A DNA stretch of 64,000 nucleotides from Rhodocollybia butyracea (lineage: Eukaryota; Basidiomycota; Agaricomycetes; Agaricales; Omphalotaceae): NCBI GenBank assembly GCA_015501585.1, contig JADNRY010000028.1, positions 1 through 64,000 of the forward strand, written 5' to 3'. Below are positions 1-11,394 of this stretch, piece after piece (position 1 is the first letter of the stretch; each line of letters starts with the position of its first letter). The notes under the pieces are model-generated. The model saw only the letters and a list, made by a program, of their open reading frames with translations, searched no databases and was not told where the DNA came from. The translations under genes were made by a program, and so were the position numbers.

Positions 1-589
1 GGATCCCGGCGCAGCTCATTGGAATGGTCTTATTCACCTCTGCCGATACATCATCGGGTCCAAGGAACGAGGAATTGTGTTCAAGAAGTCAGAATTAGGT
101 CTTACTCCAAAGACCTACTGCGACACAAATTACGCTGCATGTACTGATACTCGTCGGTCAGTAACAGGAGTTCTCACTATGCTCGCTGGAGGTCCTGTCT
201 TCTGGATGTCGAAGCGGCAGGATGTTGTTGCTCTATCCACAACAGAATCAGAGTATATTGCGTATGGAAAGGGGGCTCAGCAAGCGAAGTGGGTACACAA
301 CTTCATGTCCAAGATTGGATATCCTTCACCCCTTCCCTCTCAACTCTATGCTGACAACAAGAGCACCATTGCGATCTCAGAAAATCCGAAATTTCATCAG
401 CGTGTTAAGCATATTGACATTCGCTTTCATTTTCTTTGAGACTTGGTTGAAGCTGGGGAGATAAAGATCAGCTATGTCCCCTCTGAGGACAATCTGGCGG
501 ACATCCTTACAAAGCCTTTGGGGGCCACGCTCCATTGTCACATAGTTGGTCTATTGGAATGGGGGATGGCAATGGGCGGAACTAGGGGA
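1..589 (+). pseudogene. Ty1/copia pol 3' end: RNase H and C-terminal tail
   Basis: Plus-strand translation gives the copia RNase H block: CDTNYAACTDTRRSVTG, then STTESEYIA and LYADNKSTI, ending in SEDNLADILTKPLG, which is typical of the last 30 residues of copia polyproteins. The reading frame is broken by a TGA at 437-439 and resumes in the same frame, so a single codon (probably an arginine) has become a stop. The fragment runs off the left edge of the window and is followed directly by its LTR. Positions 1-158 are nearly identical, in inverted orientation, to 5956-6113 of copia element B, so both belong to one family. The family assignment is secure; whether this was once the missing end of element B is open. 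Confidence 0.9.
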
Positions 590-590
590 G

Positions 591-899
591 TGTCAAAAGG
601 GGAGCTACGCGCCAATCCAATGTTTTTTCCTTTGCTTATTTTGTTTATCCCTCCTCTTCATTTATCCAAGTGCCTAGTATTGACTTGGCAGTCTCATGTA
701 GTTAGTTATATAGAGGACAAGTTGTCCTTTGTCCCTCAGTCATTTGTATACTTCTGAGGGTATGTTGATTTATTTATATGTTTATGGAACTTATACTTAC
801 ACTTATATATGTAGCTCGTACTTACTAAGTTCCACAGGTAATTATTTGCAATACGAGTCATTTGTATACTTCTGAGGCTCATACTTACTAAGTTCCACA
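591..899 (+). repeat. copia LTR (3' LTR of the fragment at the left edge)
   Basis: The repeat starts TGTCAAAAGG two bases after the pol tail and ends GTTCCACA, the usual TG...CA form. It matches, in inverted orientation, the 322 bp LTR at 9579-9900. Compared with that copy it has an extra 63 bp at the end (837-899), a partial internal duplication containing TTTGTATACTTCTGAGG and a second TAAGTTCCACA. The same extended form is seen in the split LTR ending at 34437, so it is a real LTR variant. It carries the family's poly-T and palindromic segments and no gene. Confidence 0.8.
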
Positions 900-1009
900 T
901 AGTGGTTTTAACAAACAGAAAGGCTCGCTCTATAGTCTCTATTAATTTATCATTGTTACCACTGAGTTACGTACTGTGAGATACAGTTAGTGGTGATTAT
1001 GGAGAGGCG
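900..1009. other. short unassigned spacer
   Basis: Between the copia LTR and the first tandem-repeat array. I see no gene or recognisable element here. Confidence 0.5.
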
Positions 1010-1860
1010 GAGGCATTACAAGACTATAGATATGGACAGGCTACAGATAGGCTACTCTATGATACACTTGCAGGGGTCAAGGTGTTATGCATTGTTTTTC
1101 TTGAGCATTATGCTCAGAGGCCACCATTATGCATCAACCATAGTGCTATATGTGTAAATGAATAAGCGGGCCAAAGGCCTGGCAGCAAGATTTGCGATGT
1201 TTCAATGCTTGGAGCCTCCTGTTATGTGTTACGCATTGCAAAATCCCCATGCTTGGGGGTCCTGTTACACATTATGGGAGCATCCAGTCATAATTATACA
1301 GTACTCTGAGCATACAAATAGGCTACAGATAGGTTACATCAAGGGTACAGATAGGCTATAGATAGTCTAGTAGGCAAAACCAGGGATACAAATAGGCTAT
1401 GAATGGTCTGCAGATAGGCTACAGATTGGTCACATCAAGGGTACAGACAGGCTACAGATAGATTACAAGTAGGCAACACTAGGGGTACAGATAGGCTACT
1501 CCGAGGCTACAAATAGGCAACAGATAGGTTATACCAAGGTTACAAATAGACTATAGATATGGATGGGCTACAGATAGGCCACTCTGAGGCTACAAATAGG
1601 CTACAGATAGGTTACATTAAGGGTACAGATAGGCTATAGATATGCTACAGATGGATGGCAAGTAGGCAACACCAGGGGTACAAATTAAAGATTTCCACAA
1701 CTCCAGGATGCCGGCAGGTACTTGCAAGTGTATCAAATGGGCTATGGATGGTCTAAAGATAACCTACTCTGAGGATACAACTAGGCTACAGATATGTTAT
1801 ATCAAGCATCCAGATAGGCTATAGGTAGGCTACAGATAGATTACAAGTAGGCAATATTGA
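1010..1860. repeat. degenerate 11-12 bp tandem array (CAGATAGGCTA orientation)
   Basis: A minisatellite-like array with core unit CTACAGATAGG, mixed with variants such as AGGCAACACCAGGGGTA and GATTACAAGTAGG in a loose higher-order order. The reverse complement of the unit (GTAGCCTATCTG) forms the much longer array at 10640-14815, so the arrays on the two sides of the copia elements face opposite ways. The small ORFs inside are by-products of the repeat. No coding function is likely. Confidence 0.85.
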
Positions 1861-1895
1861 AACTATTGAAATAAAAGAGAGTTCTAGGTACACAG

Positions 1896-4538
1896 TCAGT
1901 AAATAGAGCGACGGCAAGCAGGTGGAGCCGGTGGAGGGTCATTGGGAGGAGGAAGATCAGGGGAGTATGGGCGAGAGTCACCGACGTTATCCTCAGAATC
2001 AACCTCAGAAGATGGAGCAGGAGGATGCGGAACCGCTGGAGTCACAGGGGGAGAGTTATCTTCCCACGCATCTCCCACTCGAGAAAAGCCAGGTAGGCCA
2101 TCTCCAGGTACCTCACCATTGTAAAGGATCTGCGAAAGATCCGGAATGGGTAAAGGCGGGCCAGGAGGGTGAGGACATTCATCAAAAATGACGTCTCGTG
2201 AAACGAAAGATTTTCGCTTCTTCGGATCCCACAGAAGGTAACCCTTGGTGTGCTCTTTGTAACCAAGAAAGATGCACTTACAAGTTTTAAAGTCAAGCTT
2301 TGTATGCTTTGATTTGGGGATGTGAGCATAGGCGGGACAGCCAAAAGGTTTGAGTTCCTTGAGTGAAGGCTTTACGCCAGACCAAGCTTCAAGTGGAGTA
2401 GAATTAGGAAGCTGTGAGGTAGGTGAGCGGTTAATGAGATAGACGGCAATAATAACAGCGAAGACCCAAAACCCAGCAGTAAATATAGCATCATGCATCA
2501 TGCATCTGGCACGCTCAATGATAGTGTGGTTGAAGCGTTCAGCAATGCCATTCTGCTGTGGGGTGTGAGGGACTGTGGTCTCATGGATAATCCCAAGGTT
2601 ACGGAGATAATCCTCGAACTGATCAGAGGTATATTCTCCACTGTTATCTGTACGAAAAACCTTGAGCTTAAGCCCAGTCTCGAGCTCTACCATAGCCTTC
2701 CACTCGCGGAAGCATCGGTACGCCTCCGATTTGTGATGGAGGAAATAAACCCAGCAGTGGTGGGTGTTATCATCTATGAAGGTGATGAAGTACCTATAGC
2801 CACCATTGATAGAGTTGGGTAATGGACCGCAAACATCGGAGTGAACTAAATCTAGTTTCCGACGGGCCCTTTTATTGGATGATGGGAACGGAAATACATG
2901 CTGTTTACCGGCTGTACACAACTCGCAGAACTCTATTCGACCTCCCACTTCATCAATGCCCGTTACCATGCCTTTTGCAATCAGACATTTTATGTTGTCT
3001 TGACCGAGATGACCTAGGCAGCGGTGAGTATGATTAATGTCGATATAGCGGGATGTGGTAGCAAGATTTGCGTACTCTTGGGATTTCAGCGGACGGGCGT
3101 GAAGAAGGTAAAGACCTCCTTTGGTCTTGCAACCAGATGCAATGCACTGGCCAGAGCTTTGAGCTTTGACAAAGCACTCCTCTCCATCAAAGAGAATGGT
3201 GTGTTTGCACTTGTCAGTGAGCTGAGAGACAGAAATCAGAGTGGCGGCGAGATCCGGGACGTGTAGCATATTGGGTAGAAAACCAGTGATGATTCCATCC
3301 GGCGTATCCATGAGGTACTGAAGAGTACCCTTACCAACAGCGTAAATGGTAGACGCATCTCCAAGATGAATGGGGATGGGTTTGTCGAGTTTGGTGTATG
3401 AACTGTCTTCGAACCAGTCACGACGTGGACTTAGGTGGCGAGAGCACCCAGAGTCAATGTGACTCACGTCGTTGCTTGTCTTGGCAAGGAAGGTGGCAAC
3501 ATCAGTGGAGATAAAGACATGGACAGAGTCAGAACTTGAATGACGGACAGAGGGAAATTCTGAGTAGGTGGAAGCAACTTTTGCACTGACCTCCTCATCC
3601 GATGAGCTATCGCTATCAGAGTGTTGGGCGGCAGCGGCAGTAGGCTTCCTACTAGATCTCCCACTGCTTCTAGGAGCGGACACAGTGCGGCAGGATGCTT
3701 CCTCATCTCGCTTCTTGTGGTTACAGTCTTCGACAAGGTGAGGACCTTTGTGACAGTAGGAACAGAGCGGACCTTTCTTGGGTTTCTTCTTTGGTTTAGA
3801 TTTCCCTCTAACAGCGGCAGCATTAGCCGCCTCGGAAGAATCATCACCAGAAGTGAGATGTTGATACTCTGCAATGAGGCGGGAGGTGACAAAAGAAGAG
3901 GTGAGCTTGTTTGTTTCAGTAACGGCAGCAAGAGTGACAATGGTAAATGTCTCCCAAGCGTTAGGAGAGTCATTGACAGTACGAGGAAGAGAAGTGAGCA
4001 TAAGTTCCGCAAGGAACTGGTCTCCAAAAGCGTCAGTGTCAGAGAGCTTCTTGTTCTCGAGAGCATAGAAGTTAACGTGATCCTGCATGTTATCACCATG
4101 TTCATACCGTTTATCCATCATACCACGCTTGATATAGAAGGCTTCAAGACCAGCGGTGGTGCCAGCATGAGCTTCCTTAAGCTTAGTCCAGATGTCCTTG
4201 GCGGATGTGAGCTTTTCAATGAGAAGAAGCTGCTCCGGCGCAAGGTGCTCTTTGATGATCCCAATAGCCTTGTCATTACGAGTAATTGATTCCTTGTAGG
4301 ATCGCATATCCTCCCTGTGATCTTGTCTAACAGCAGCCCGGTCAACGGCAGAGGCATCATTAGGCAATGGACGAGGATCGGAAGGTTTAGGATAGACAGA
4401 CATCTCTCCACTGCAGAATATCCAGACCATAGCCCTCTGGAGCTTGCCAGAAATAGGGCCAACCCATCAAGAATAGGTCCCGTAGGTAAGGGTAGGGATT
4501 TGAATGGAATCTGATGATGTGGCAGATGTAGGGGACAT
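1896..4538 (-). pseudogene. copia element A: gag, protease and integrase; RT/RNase H deleted
   Basis: One long minus-strand frame. The natural start is probably the ATG at 4538 (MSPTSATSSD); the frame meets a TGA at 4467-4469 and is then open for 844 codons from 4430. In order it carries a Ty1-type gag, a CCHC zinc knuckle (CSYCHKGPHLVEDC), the aspartic protease motif DSGCSRHLSP, the gag-pre-integrase HHCC zinc region and the integrase core with D (HSDVCGP), D (TDNSGEY) and E (NGIAERF). The C-terminus ends in a proline-rich linker and then runs straight into LTR-like sequence at about 1905. Reverse transcriptase, RNase H and most of the 3' LTR are therefore missing as one clean internal deletion. 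The element cannot copy itself. Integrase and protease residues look intact. Confidence 0.93.
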
Positions 4539-4652
4539 GTGGATGAATGTATGGGATGTGTAGGTGAATGAACGAGTGTGAGAGAGTGAAATGAGTGTGT
4601 TCCGAGGTCTTGTGCGCAGTAGAGAAGCTTCATTAATTCAGTACAGGCTACC

Positions 4653-4665
4653 GGGGCCCATAACC
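4653..4665 (-). other. primer binding site of copia element A
   Basis: On the minus strand GGTTATGGGCCCC lies between the 5' LTR and gag. It is complementary to the anticodon stem-loop of eukaryotic initiator tRNA-Met (GGGCCCAUAACC), the half-tRNA priming known from Drosophila copia. The same site follows the LTR of element B. Confidence 0.8.
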
Positions 4666-4947
4666 TATTGAAAACTATTGAAATAAAAGAGAGTTCTCAG
4701 CGACAGTGGTAGAACGACACTATATTATGTACCTATTGAAATAAAAGAGAGTTCTAGGACACAGTCAGTAAATAGAGTAAAGAAAACAAAGAATGTAAGT
4801 ACTAACCTCAGCGACAGTGGTAGAACAACACTGAGGTGCTAATATCTATGTAAAAACTAGAAGAATGTGATACACGTAATGTATGTAAGGTAACATACAT
4901 CTGAATTAGTGGTCAGGTGACATTTGCGAGCTGGAGCGCAAATGTCA
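4666..4947 (-). repeat. 5' LTR of copia element A
   Basis: Reading the minus strand, the LTR probably begins at TGACATTTGCG, which pairs with CGCAAATGTCA 12 bp further on as a short palindrome, and ends at TTTCAATA before the primer site. It contains an internal duplication of a block with ACTCTCTTTTATTTCAATAG and of CTACCACTGTCGCTGAG. A truncated remnant of the 3' LTR (about 1861-1905) follows the ORF. The exact outer boundary is uncertain because no intact second LTR is present. Confidence 0.55.
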
Positions 4948-5955
4948 TGTGCCCATGAGGTAAAAGTCCACGAATGTATAGATAACATAAGTAGATAAGA
5001 TATCATCAACTTTTAACAGGCAATGCCCAGGCTACAAATAGGCTATAGATGGGCTACAGGTAGGCTACTCCAAGGCTACAAATAAGCTACAGATTGGTTA
5101 CATTGAGAGTACAAATTAGTGATGTGTGGGGCTGGGCTGGGCCTCAAGCCCACAGGCCAGGCCAGGCTTTAGCGGGCCAGGGCCTCCTGAAAGTAAGGCC
5201 CAAGCCCTAGCCAGTTTGTAGGCCTATCCATAGTCTATTCATTGACTATCTGTACCCTCTTTGTAGTCTTGAATATATTTTCAAGGCAGAAAAGATGTGG
5301 CGGAAAATGTGGTAAAGGCTCATCTTGTTGCTCAAGGGTTCTCTCAGGTTCCTGCAGTCAAATATTTTGATATGTATGCACCTGTTGCACACATGACTTC
5401 TATCTCCTTCATCCCCAGTTAATCTGGGCCTAGTAGGTCAAATCCTGTGTATGTCTCAATTTGTACACTGGCATGTTTTCAAGCCTGACCAAGACATATA
5501 TGAGCATTTTGTTCAGAAAGAAGCTCTCTAATGTTGAAAGCAACACATGTAATATGCATTATGAAAAAAAATTCACCATAATGTGAGGGAAGGGGCATCT
5601 AACTCTGATGGTGGATTTAAATGCCCATTCCCAGATATAATTGTCTAGTTCCATGATACAAGTAGGCAACACCAAGGCTACAAATAGACTATAGATAGGC
5701 TACAGGATAGATTACAAGGAGGCATTACCAGGGCGCTAAACCGAACCTACCATAGGCAATGCCTAGGCTACAAATAGACTACTCCAAGGCTACAAGTGGG
5801 GTATGGATAGGCTACATGAAGGCTACAGATAGGCTGCAGATAGATTACAAGTAGACAACACCAGGGGTACAGATAGGCTATGGAAGGGATACAGGTAAGC
5901 TACTCCAAGGCTACAAATATGCAGTAGATAGGCTACGCCAAAGCTAGAAATAGTG
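4948..5955. repeat. degenerate tandem array with embedded fragments
   Basis: Units of the CTACAGATAGG family occur at about 5024-5110 and 5640-5955, in the same orientation as the array at 1010-1860. Between them are a G/C-rich segment rich in GGGCC and GGCCTG (5120-5225), the copia RT fragment listed separately, and unassigned DNA (5430-5640). The segment at 5230-5285 matches the edge of the large array at 14770-14815. Confidence 0.7.
5283..5422 (+). pseudogene. fragment of a copia reverse transcriptase (fingers region)
   Basis: Plus-strand translation gives KAHLVAQGFSQVPAVKYFD followed by MYAPVAHMTSISF. This matches the start of the copia RT domain (KARLVAQGF.Q..G.DY..T.APV). Only this stretch of about 45 residues is recognisable. 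It has no start codon and is embedded in repeats, so it is a relic of a third copia insertion in the opposite orientation to elements A and B. Confidence 0.8.
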
Positions 5956-8900
5956 ACCGACGAGTATCAGTACATGCAGCGTGATTTGCGTCGCAGTAGG
6001 TCTTTGGAGTAAGACCTAATTCTGACTTCTTGAACACAATTCCTCGTTCCTTGGACCCGATGATGTATCGGCAGAGGTGAATAAGACCATTCCAATGAGC
6101 TGCGCCGGGATCCTGTGCAAACTGTGCTAGATCATTCGTCTCAAAAGCAAAGTCAGGGTGGCATGCCCCTTGGCCAAACTGAATCCCATACAGCTTGTCC
6201 TTCATGAAGAATTGTTCCGCTTTGGTCTTGGGAGATTGATCCTTGGTTAGCTTCAGTCCAGGCAGATAAGGCGTGGCTTTGGGCTTCAGATCCTGGAGGC
6301 CAAACCTGGTAAACAGCTGATCCCAATAGGCTGGCATCGAGAGAGTTGCCATCCCAGATTCCCTGTCATGAGTCAAGCACATAGCAAGAGCAAAGTGTAC
6401 TGTATTGGTCTCTTTGATTTGATAGCAACTCCTGATCTTGCTCTTTGCCCTATCCATCTCCTCTTTCATCGACGATCCACCAAGAGTATCTCTGTATATG
6501 TACCCGTCATTGTCTCGCCTATATCTGTCCTCCTAGTCCAAACGCATTGGTCAGCTTGAGATCGCTGGTATCCAAGGTCTTTGTATGTTGCATTGAGGAG
6601 TTTCCACCAGTTCCTTCCGGCCTGCATGGATCTGTATAACGACTTCTTCATTCTCATCACCTGTCCGGTACCCCTACCTTCAAACCCTTCAGGAGGTCTG
6701 ATATACATCTCTTCCTCCATGTCGGCATTGAGATAGGCTGAGGCAAAGTCGATCTGCCAGATAAAATAACCCAGGGTGATCCACACAGCAATGAGTATGC
6801 GAAGTGAATCAAAGCGTAAGACAGTGGCGAAGACCTCAAAGAAATCTCTCCCTTCTTCTGGATGGCCGGCATCCAACGAGTTGGGTCTTCCATGGCTTTC
6901 GAGTATGACTTTGGAACTGGAGGAAGTCCAACTGCCAAGAGAGCTGTATTAAACATCTCGTCAACTTTGGAAGGTAGGTTAGCAGCAAGGGTCGTGAAGT
7001 TTGTGTGAGGTCATCTTGTGTTTGAGCTGGGCTCTGCTGCTCTCCTTCTCCCTATTCTTGGACTTGTAGCTAGCTTTTGCAATTGCAGACGGTGTTCTAT
7101 TGTGGGAGGAGCGGCAAACTTGCAGTGGCTGTGATTTGGGTACCTTTAAGTCATTGGAGATCATGGGCTCAGGGATATTAGAGTTTCTTCCGGCATCAGT
7201 TGTGTTGTCGAGATGTTGACTTTCCGCTTCAATGTCTCCGTCACTCTCATCTCCCCTCTCCCCCACAACTGAGGGCAAAGAAACTTGTACTCTCTCGTTG
7301 AAGGAAACATCCCTGCTAGCGACAATTTGGCCTGTCGGCAAATAAAGCAAGTACACACCTCGCTCTCCATACCCAACCATTTGGCCAGAGAATCCTCGTG
7401 GATTGAGCTTACCGGGACTGCCATTGACAATAGTGCCCCAGGCGATAGCACCCCAAGGCCGCAGGTGAGCAACATCCATTTTCTTCCTATACCAGAGTTC
7501 AGCTGGAATCTTGTAGCCAGTCCTCGCAGCCGGGAGTAGATTTTTGGTATAGACAACGTAGGCACAGGCGTAAGTCCAGAGGAAAGGGGGAAGTCCGGTT
7601 TTGTAAAGAATAGTATGTACATGGTCGAAAGTGATGCCATGCTTTCTTTCTACAATGCCGTTTGCTGCTGACGAATATGCCGGGGTTACTTCAAGCTTTA
7701 TTCCATTCTCCTCAGCCCACTTCATCCACGCTTCACTTCCAAACTCTTTCCCTCCATCGACACAAACATACAGCATCTTCTGCCCAGTCTCGTTCTCTGC
7801 CAATGCCTTATATTTCTCCAAGGCAGCCAAGGTAGACAAGGATTCTTTATTCATCAGGTAGTAATCCCTGGTCATAGCGGAACAGCCATTGACTATAGGC
7901 ATCGAGTAGAAGAGCCCTCCTAACGCCCTAGTACGCATTGGGCCAGTGAGGTCAATCTGGACTCTCTCCAGGATCCTCGATTTGACCTTGGTTTTACTGT
8001 CAAACGGTCTGCACTTAGCCTGACCAATGTGGCATGGGTTGCATTCAGGTGGTTTAGTATTTGGATCTCCAAGTACATTCAGGCCATTTAGCAAGTTCTT
8101 CTCTAATGCAATTTGGATTCTCGTAACTCCAGCGTGACCAAATCGGCGGTGCCATCCCTTGATATCCACTGGCTTATCCAGGGCTCTCAACTTGACCACC
8201 AATGCCGATGTCTCCTTCTCCTGCAAACGGTATAGGCCACCGTGTCTGAAGCCAGTCAAGATATGCGTTCCTGCAGAATGAAACTTTGCAGTTTGTTTCT
8301 TGAACATGACAGTCATACCCTTATCACACAGTTTGGAGATTGATATGAGGTCTGAGGTTATGGAAGATGAATGAAGTGCTTCCTCGAAAGTTATAGTGAT
8401 AACCTTTCCTTCGTGTGTGAAGAATTTTCTGGCCTTCCCATATCCGATAATCTTCAGAGTAGTTGACTCCTCAGAAGATCTGCTCAAGCATGAGCATGGT
8501 GTATAGGTAAGGAAGTCCGATCTTTTCCTGAAGAAATGGTCTGAAGCTCCTGAGTCAGCGAATGTCTCATTCTCCGGTTCCGATATCGACATGGACGCGC
8601 TGTAACCGGTGTAATGCTGGGTTAATTTGCCTACCAAAATGGAAGAGTTAGTGGAGACTGCGGTATTTGCAGCTTGGGTCAAAGATGGCACATCCTTCTT
8701 TACCTCCACCCTGCCTAAAGCAATCTTCTGCCAGATGCCCCTCCCTCAGGCAATTAGGATTTGTACACTTCTTTCCATTCCCATTTCCCCTCGTTCCCAA
8801 TCCACCCACAGCGACAGCAGCAAGTTGGCGCTCGAGATGCTCTATCCTGGTCTGGAGAGCAGCATTTGCCTGCGGGAGGCGATTTCCTGATACTGCAGCA

Positions 8901-9496
8901 TTGGGACAGGTTTCTGTATGTGAAAACTGGTAGGTAATCTGCTGGATCACCGATGCAGAGGTAGGATAAGTCATGGGATTTGCCGTGATGTTCTGGATGA
9001 TAGTATCCATCGACGGCGTCGGGAACGCAGCAAGAACAACACTCTTGAAGATTTTGTCAGAAACATCATTTCCACCTTCAATGGCTTCCCTTTGCAGCTC
9101 TTGGAAAGTTTTGAAGAAGGAATCAATGGCATTCATCTTGTCAACATCAGGGATGAGCAATGGTAGATCCAACACATACGCTTCAATCATTCCCCTAGCC
9201 CGGTCATTACGGAACGTCCACTCATCCTGGGATGGATTCGTGGAGTATACCGGGGTAGGAGGTACGGGTGTGACAGGAACATTTGCTGGTAGCAGGATAA
9301 CAAGGGGGATGGAAATAGTACCATCTATGTACCCGATTAGACCTTGAGCTTTGAGCGCAATCTTCATCTTTCTTTTGATTGGAGCCCAAGCTAGTCTGAC
9401 TCCCCCATCGAACCTCTGGTCTTCGGGGATATCTGGGAAGGGAGGCGGTATTGCACCATTACTAGCCATGTCTGGGTTCAAGTTATTTGAGTTCAA
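5956..9496 (-). pseudogene. copia element B: gag, protease, integrase, RT and partial RNase H
   Basis: Gag starts at 9496 or at the inner MASNGA start and ends with a zinc knuckle (CTNPNCLREGHLAEDC). A frame change at about 8700 leads into protease (ADSGASDHF), the HHCC zinc region ending CNPCHIGQAKC, and the integrase core (QIDLTGP, CVDGGKEFG, NGIVERKHG), open from 8709 to 6979. RT follows in other frames: VPKSYSKAMEDP near 6900, DFASAYLNADMEEE and PPEGFEG near 6700. At about 6490 a frameshift falls on the YxDD catalytic region. RNase H stops abruptly at 5956, joined to tandem repeats, so the 3' end and 3' LTR are absent. At least three frame breaks and the truncation make it a dead copy. 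Its 5' LTR and primer site are intact. Confidence 0.93.
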
Positions 9497-9565
9497 TGGT
9501 CAAAGTATTTCAAGTTCAAGTTGATATTCTTTAGGCAAGAATGTATATTAGTTCCAGTGGTAGGC

Positions 9566-9578
9566 GGGGCCCATAACC
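9566..9578 (-). other. primer binding site of copia element B
   Basis: Minus strand GGTTATGGGCCCC abuts the LTR terminus CCACA with no gap. It is complementary to the initiator tRNA-Met anticodon arm. Confidence 0.85.
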
Positions 9579-9900
9579 TGTGGAACTTAGTAAGTACGGG
9601 CTACATATATAAGCGTAAGTATAAGTTCCATAAACATATAAATAAATCAACGTACCCTCAGAAGTATACAAACAACTGAGGGACAAAGGATGACTTGTCC
9701 TCTATATAATTAACTACACAAAACTGCCAAGTCAATACTAGGCCCTTGGATAAATGAAGAGGAGGGATAAACAAAATAAGCAAAGGAAAAACATCAGATC
9801 CCCCTGAGGGATAAACCTTCTTACACCTAAACATGTCCCATCTGACCCAGAAGCAAAGGCAGGGGGGGGAACTCCTTGGCGCGTAGCTCCCCTTTTGACA
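9579..9900 (-). repeat. 5' LTR of copia element B (322 bp)
   Basis: Reading the minus strand it starts TGTCAAAAGGGGAGC and ends AAGTTCCACA, with the primer site immediately after. It matches the plus-strand LTR at 591-836 over most of its length, including the TGTATACTTCTGAGG segment. A run of seven or eight G on the plus strand near 9871 and extra sequence at 9800-9860 distinguish it from that copy. Confidence 0.88.
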
Positions 9901-9974
9901 TGCTAGGCAAAGAATATATACTCAAACAACTAGGCTCAAGGACAGTCAGTAACTAGTTTGTAATCACAGAAGTT

Positions 9975-10265
9975 ATTATTTGGAGATAGCTCGACAAATA
10001 ATAATATGGTTACATTGAGAAATAGCTTAATAAGTAGTAATATGGATCAGAACTAATACTTGGAGATGGCTCAACAAGTAGTAGTGTGTGTGGTGTCTAG
10101 TACTTGGAGATAGCTCAACAAGTAGTAGTGAGTGTGGTGTCTAATACTCAGAGATAGCTCAACAAGTGGCAATTAAAGAGGTATTCACTAGGAGATAGCT
10201 CAACAGGTAAATATTAGTAGATACAACTTGGAGATAGCTCAACAAGATACAATGAGTTGGTCTGG
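9975..10265. repeat. minisatellite, about 45-55 bp unit with core GGAGATAGCTCAACAAG
   Basis: Six to seven imperfect copies of a unit that includes ACTTGGAGATAGCTCAACAAGT and, in the middle copies, GTAGTGNGTGTGGTGTCTA. It lies just outside the LTR of element B and may be an expanded part of another retroelement. No ORF of note. Confidence 0.75.
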
Positions 10266-10455
10266 TGATTCACACAAGTGATAACAGCAAACAAGTGGGG
10301 GTTGGATTCAAAAAAATAATACATCTACCTTACATTGGTAAATCAAGCCTTCTTATATACTGTTTAATATGTACTATAGTTTTGAGTCATAACTGCAGAA
10401 ATGCTGTGGATCAGTCAGCCTGACTGCAGAATGCTGTGCAATGATTGATATTGAG

Positions 10456-10638
10456 TCATTGATGTAAGGAGGCTGTGCAAGTTCTGGTTCTGTTAGCCCT
10501 GTTTTTGCCCTTTCCCTTCCATACCACTGCCCTTGGCCACTTCCTTGCCATATCCCCTGGCTTGCCACAGTTGTGGCAGGTGAAGGGTTGTCTGTCACTA
10601 GGTTGGAACAATGGGTTCATGGATGTATGTGCAGCCAT
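10456..10638 (-). pseudogene. gag zinc-knuckle fragment
   Basis: The minus-strand frame contains CHNCGKPGDMARKWP after a QPFT stretch. This is a retroelement zinc knuckle (CX2CX4HX4C) in which the histidine has become D and the last cysteine W, so it can no longer bind zinc in the usual way. No other retroelement domain is recognisable beside it. It is a small decayed piece of a gag gene, bounded by the minisatellite on one side and the large tandem array on the other. Confidence 0.6.
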
Positions 10639-10872
10639 GAGTGCTCTATAGCCTATTTGTAACCTATCTGTTGCCTATTTGTGGCCTCGGAGTAGCCTGT
10701 CTGTACCCCTGGGCCCTGGTGTTGCCTACTTGTAATCTATCTGTAGCCTATCTATAGCCTATTTGTAGCCTTAGTGTTGCCTGCTTGTAATCTATCTGTA
10801 GCCTGTCTGTACCCTTGATGTGACCAATCTGTTGTCTATTTGTAACCTCACAGTAGCCTATCTGTAGCCTAT

Positions 10873-10985
10873 CTATAGCTAAGGATGGACATGAGTCCAG
10901 GTCCTAACAGGTGACCTGTGGATTCAACACATGGGAATGCCTGTCTGACCCGGATCCACAGGATCCAGGTACCCATTCCCATGTA
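10873..10985. mobile_element. truncated copy of the 12407 MITE family
   Basis: Begins TAAGGATGGACATGAGTCCAG, almost the same as the terminal repeat of the element at 12407, and continues with the family's GGATCCACAGGATCC core. It breaks off at about 10985 into tandem repeats, so only the left end is present. Confidence 0.55.
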
Positions 10986-11394
10986 GCCTATTTGTAGCCC
11001 TGATGTTGCCTACTTGTAACCTATCTGTAGCTTTTGTGTTGCCTGCTTGTAATCTATCTGTAGTCTATCTGTAGCCTATCTGTACCCTTGATGTAACCTA
11101 TCTGTAGCCTATCTGTAGCCCATCCATAGCCTATCTGTGCCCCTGGTGTTGCCTACTTGTAATCTATCTGTAGCCTATCTGTAGTATATTTTTAGCCTTG
11201 GTGCAACCTATTTGTTGCCTATTTGTCACCTTGGAGTAGCATATCTGTACCTTTGGTGTTGCCTACTTGTAATTCATCTGTAGCCTATCTATAGCATATT
11301 TATAGCCTTGGTGTTGCCTGCTTGTAATCTATCTATTTGTAGCCTTGGAGTTGCCTACTTGTAACCTATCTGTAGCCTTTGTCATGCCCTAGGC

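Noticed and set aside
1..6. Window starts with GGATCC, as if at a cloning junction
   Set aside because: The same GGATCC is present at the matching place in copia element B (6108-6113), so it is part of the element.
1158..1361. 67-codon plus-strand ORF
   Set aside because: Lies at the edge of the tandem array, with repeat-derived residues and no supporting signal.
3621..4289. 222-codon plus-strand ORF opposite copia element A
   Set aside because: It is the antisense shadow of the gag and zinc-knuckle region.
10374..10598. 74-codon minus-strand ORF
   Set aside because: Overlaps the zinc-knuckle fragment in another frame; only the frame with the CHNCGKPG motif has support.
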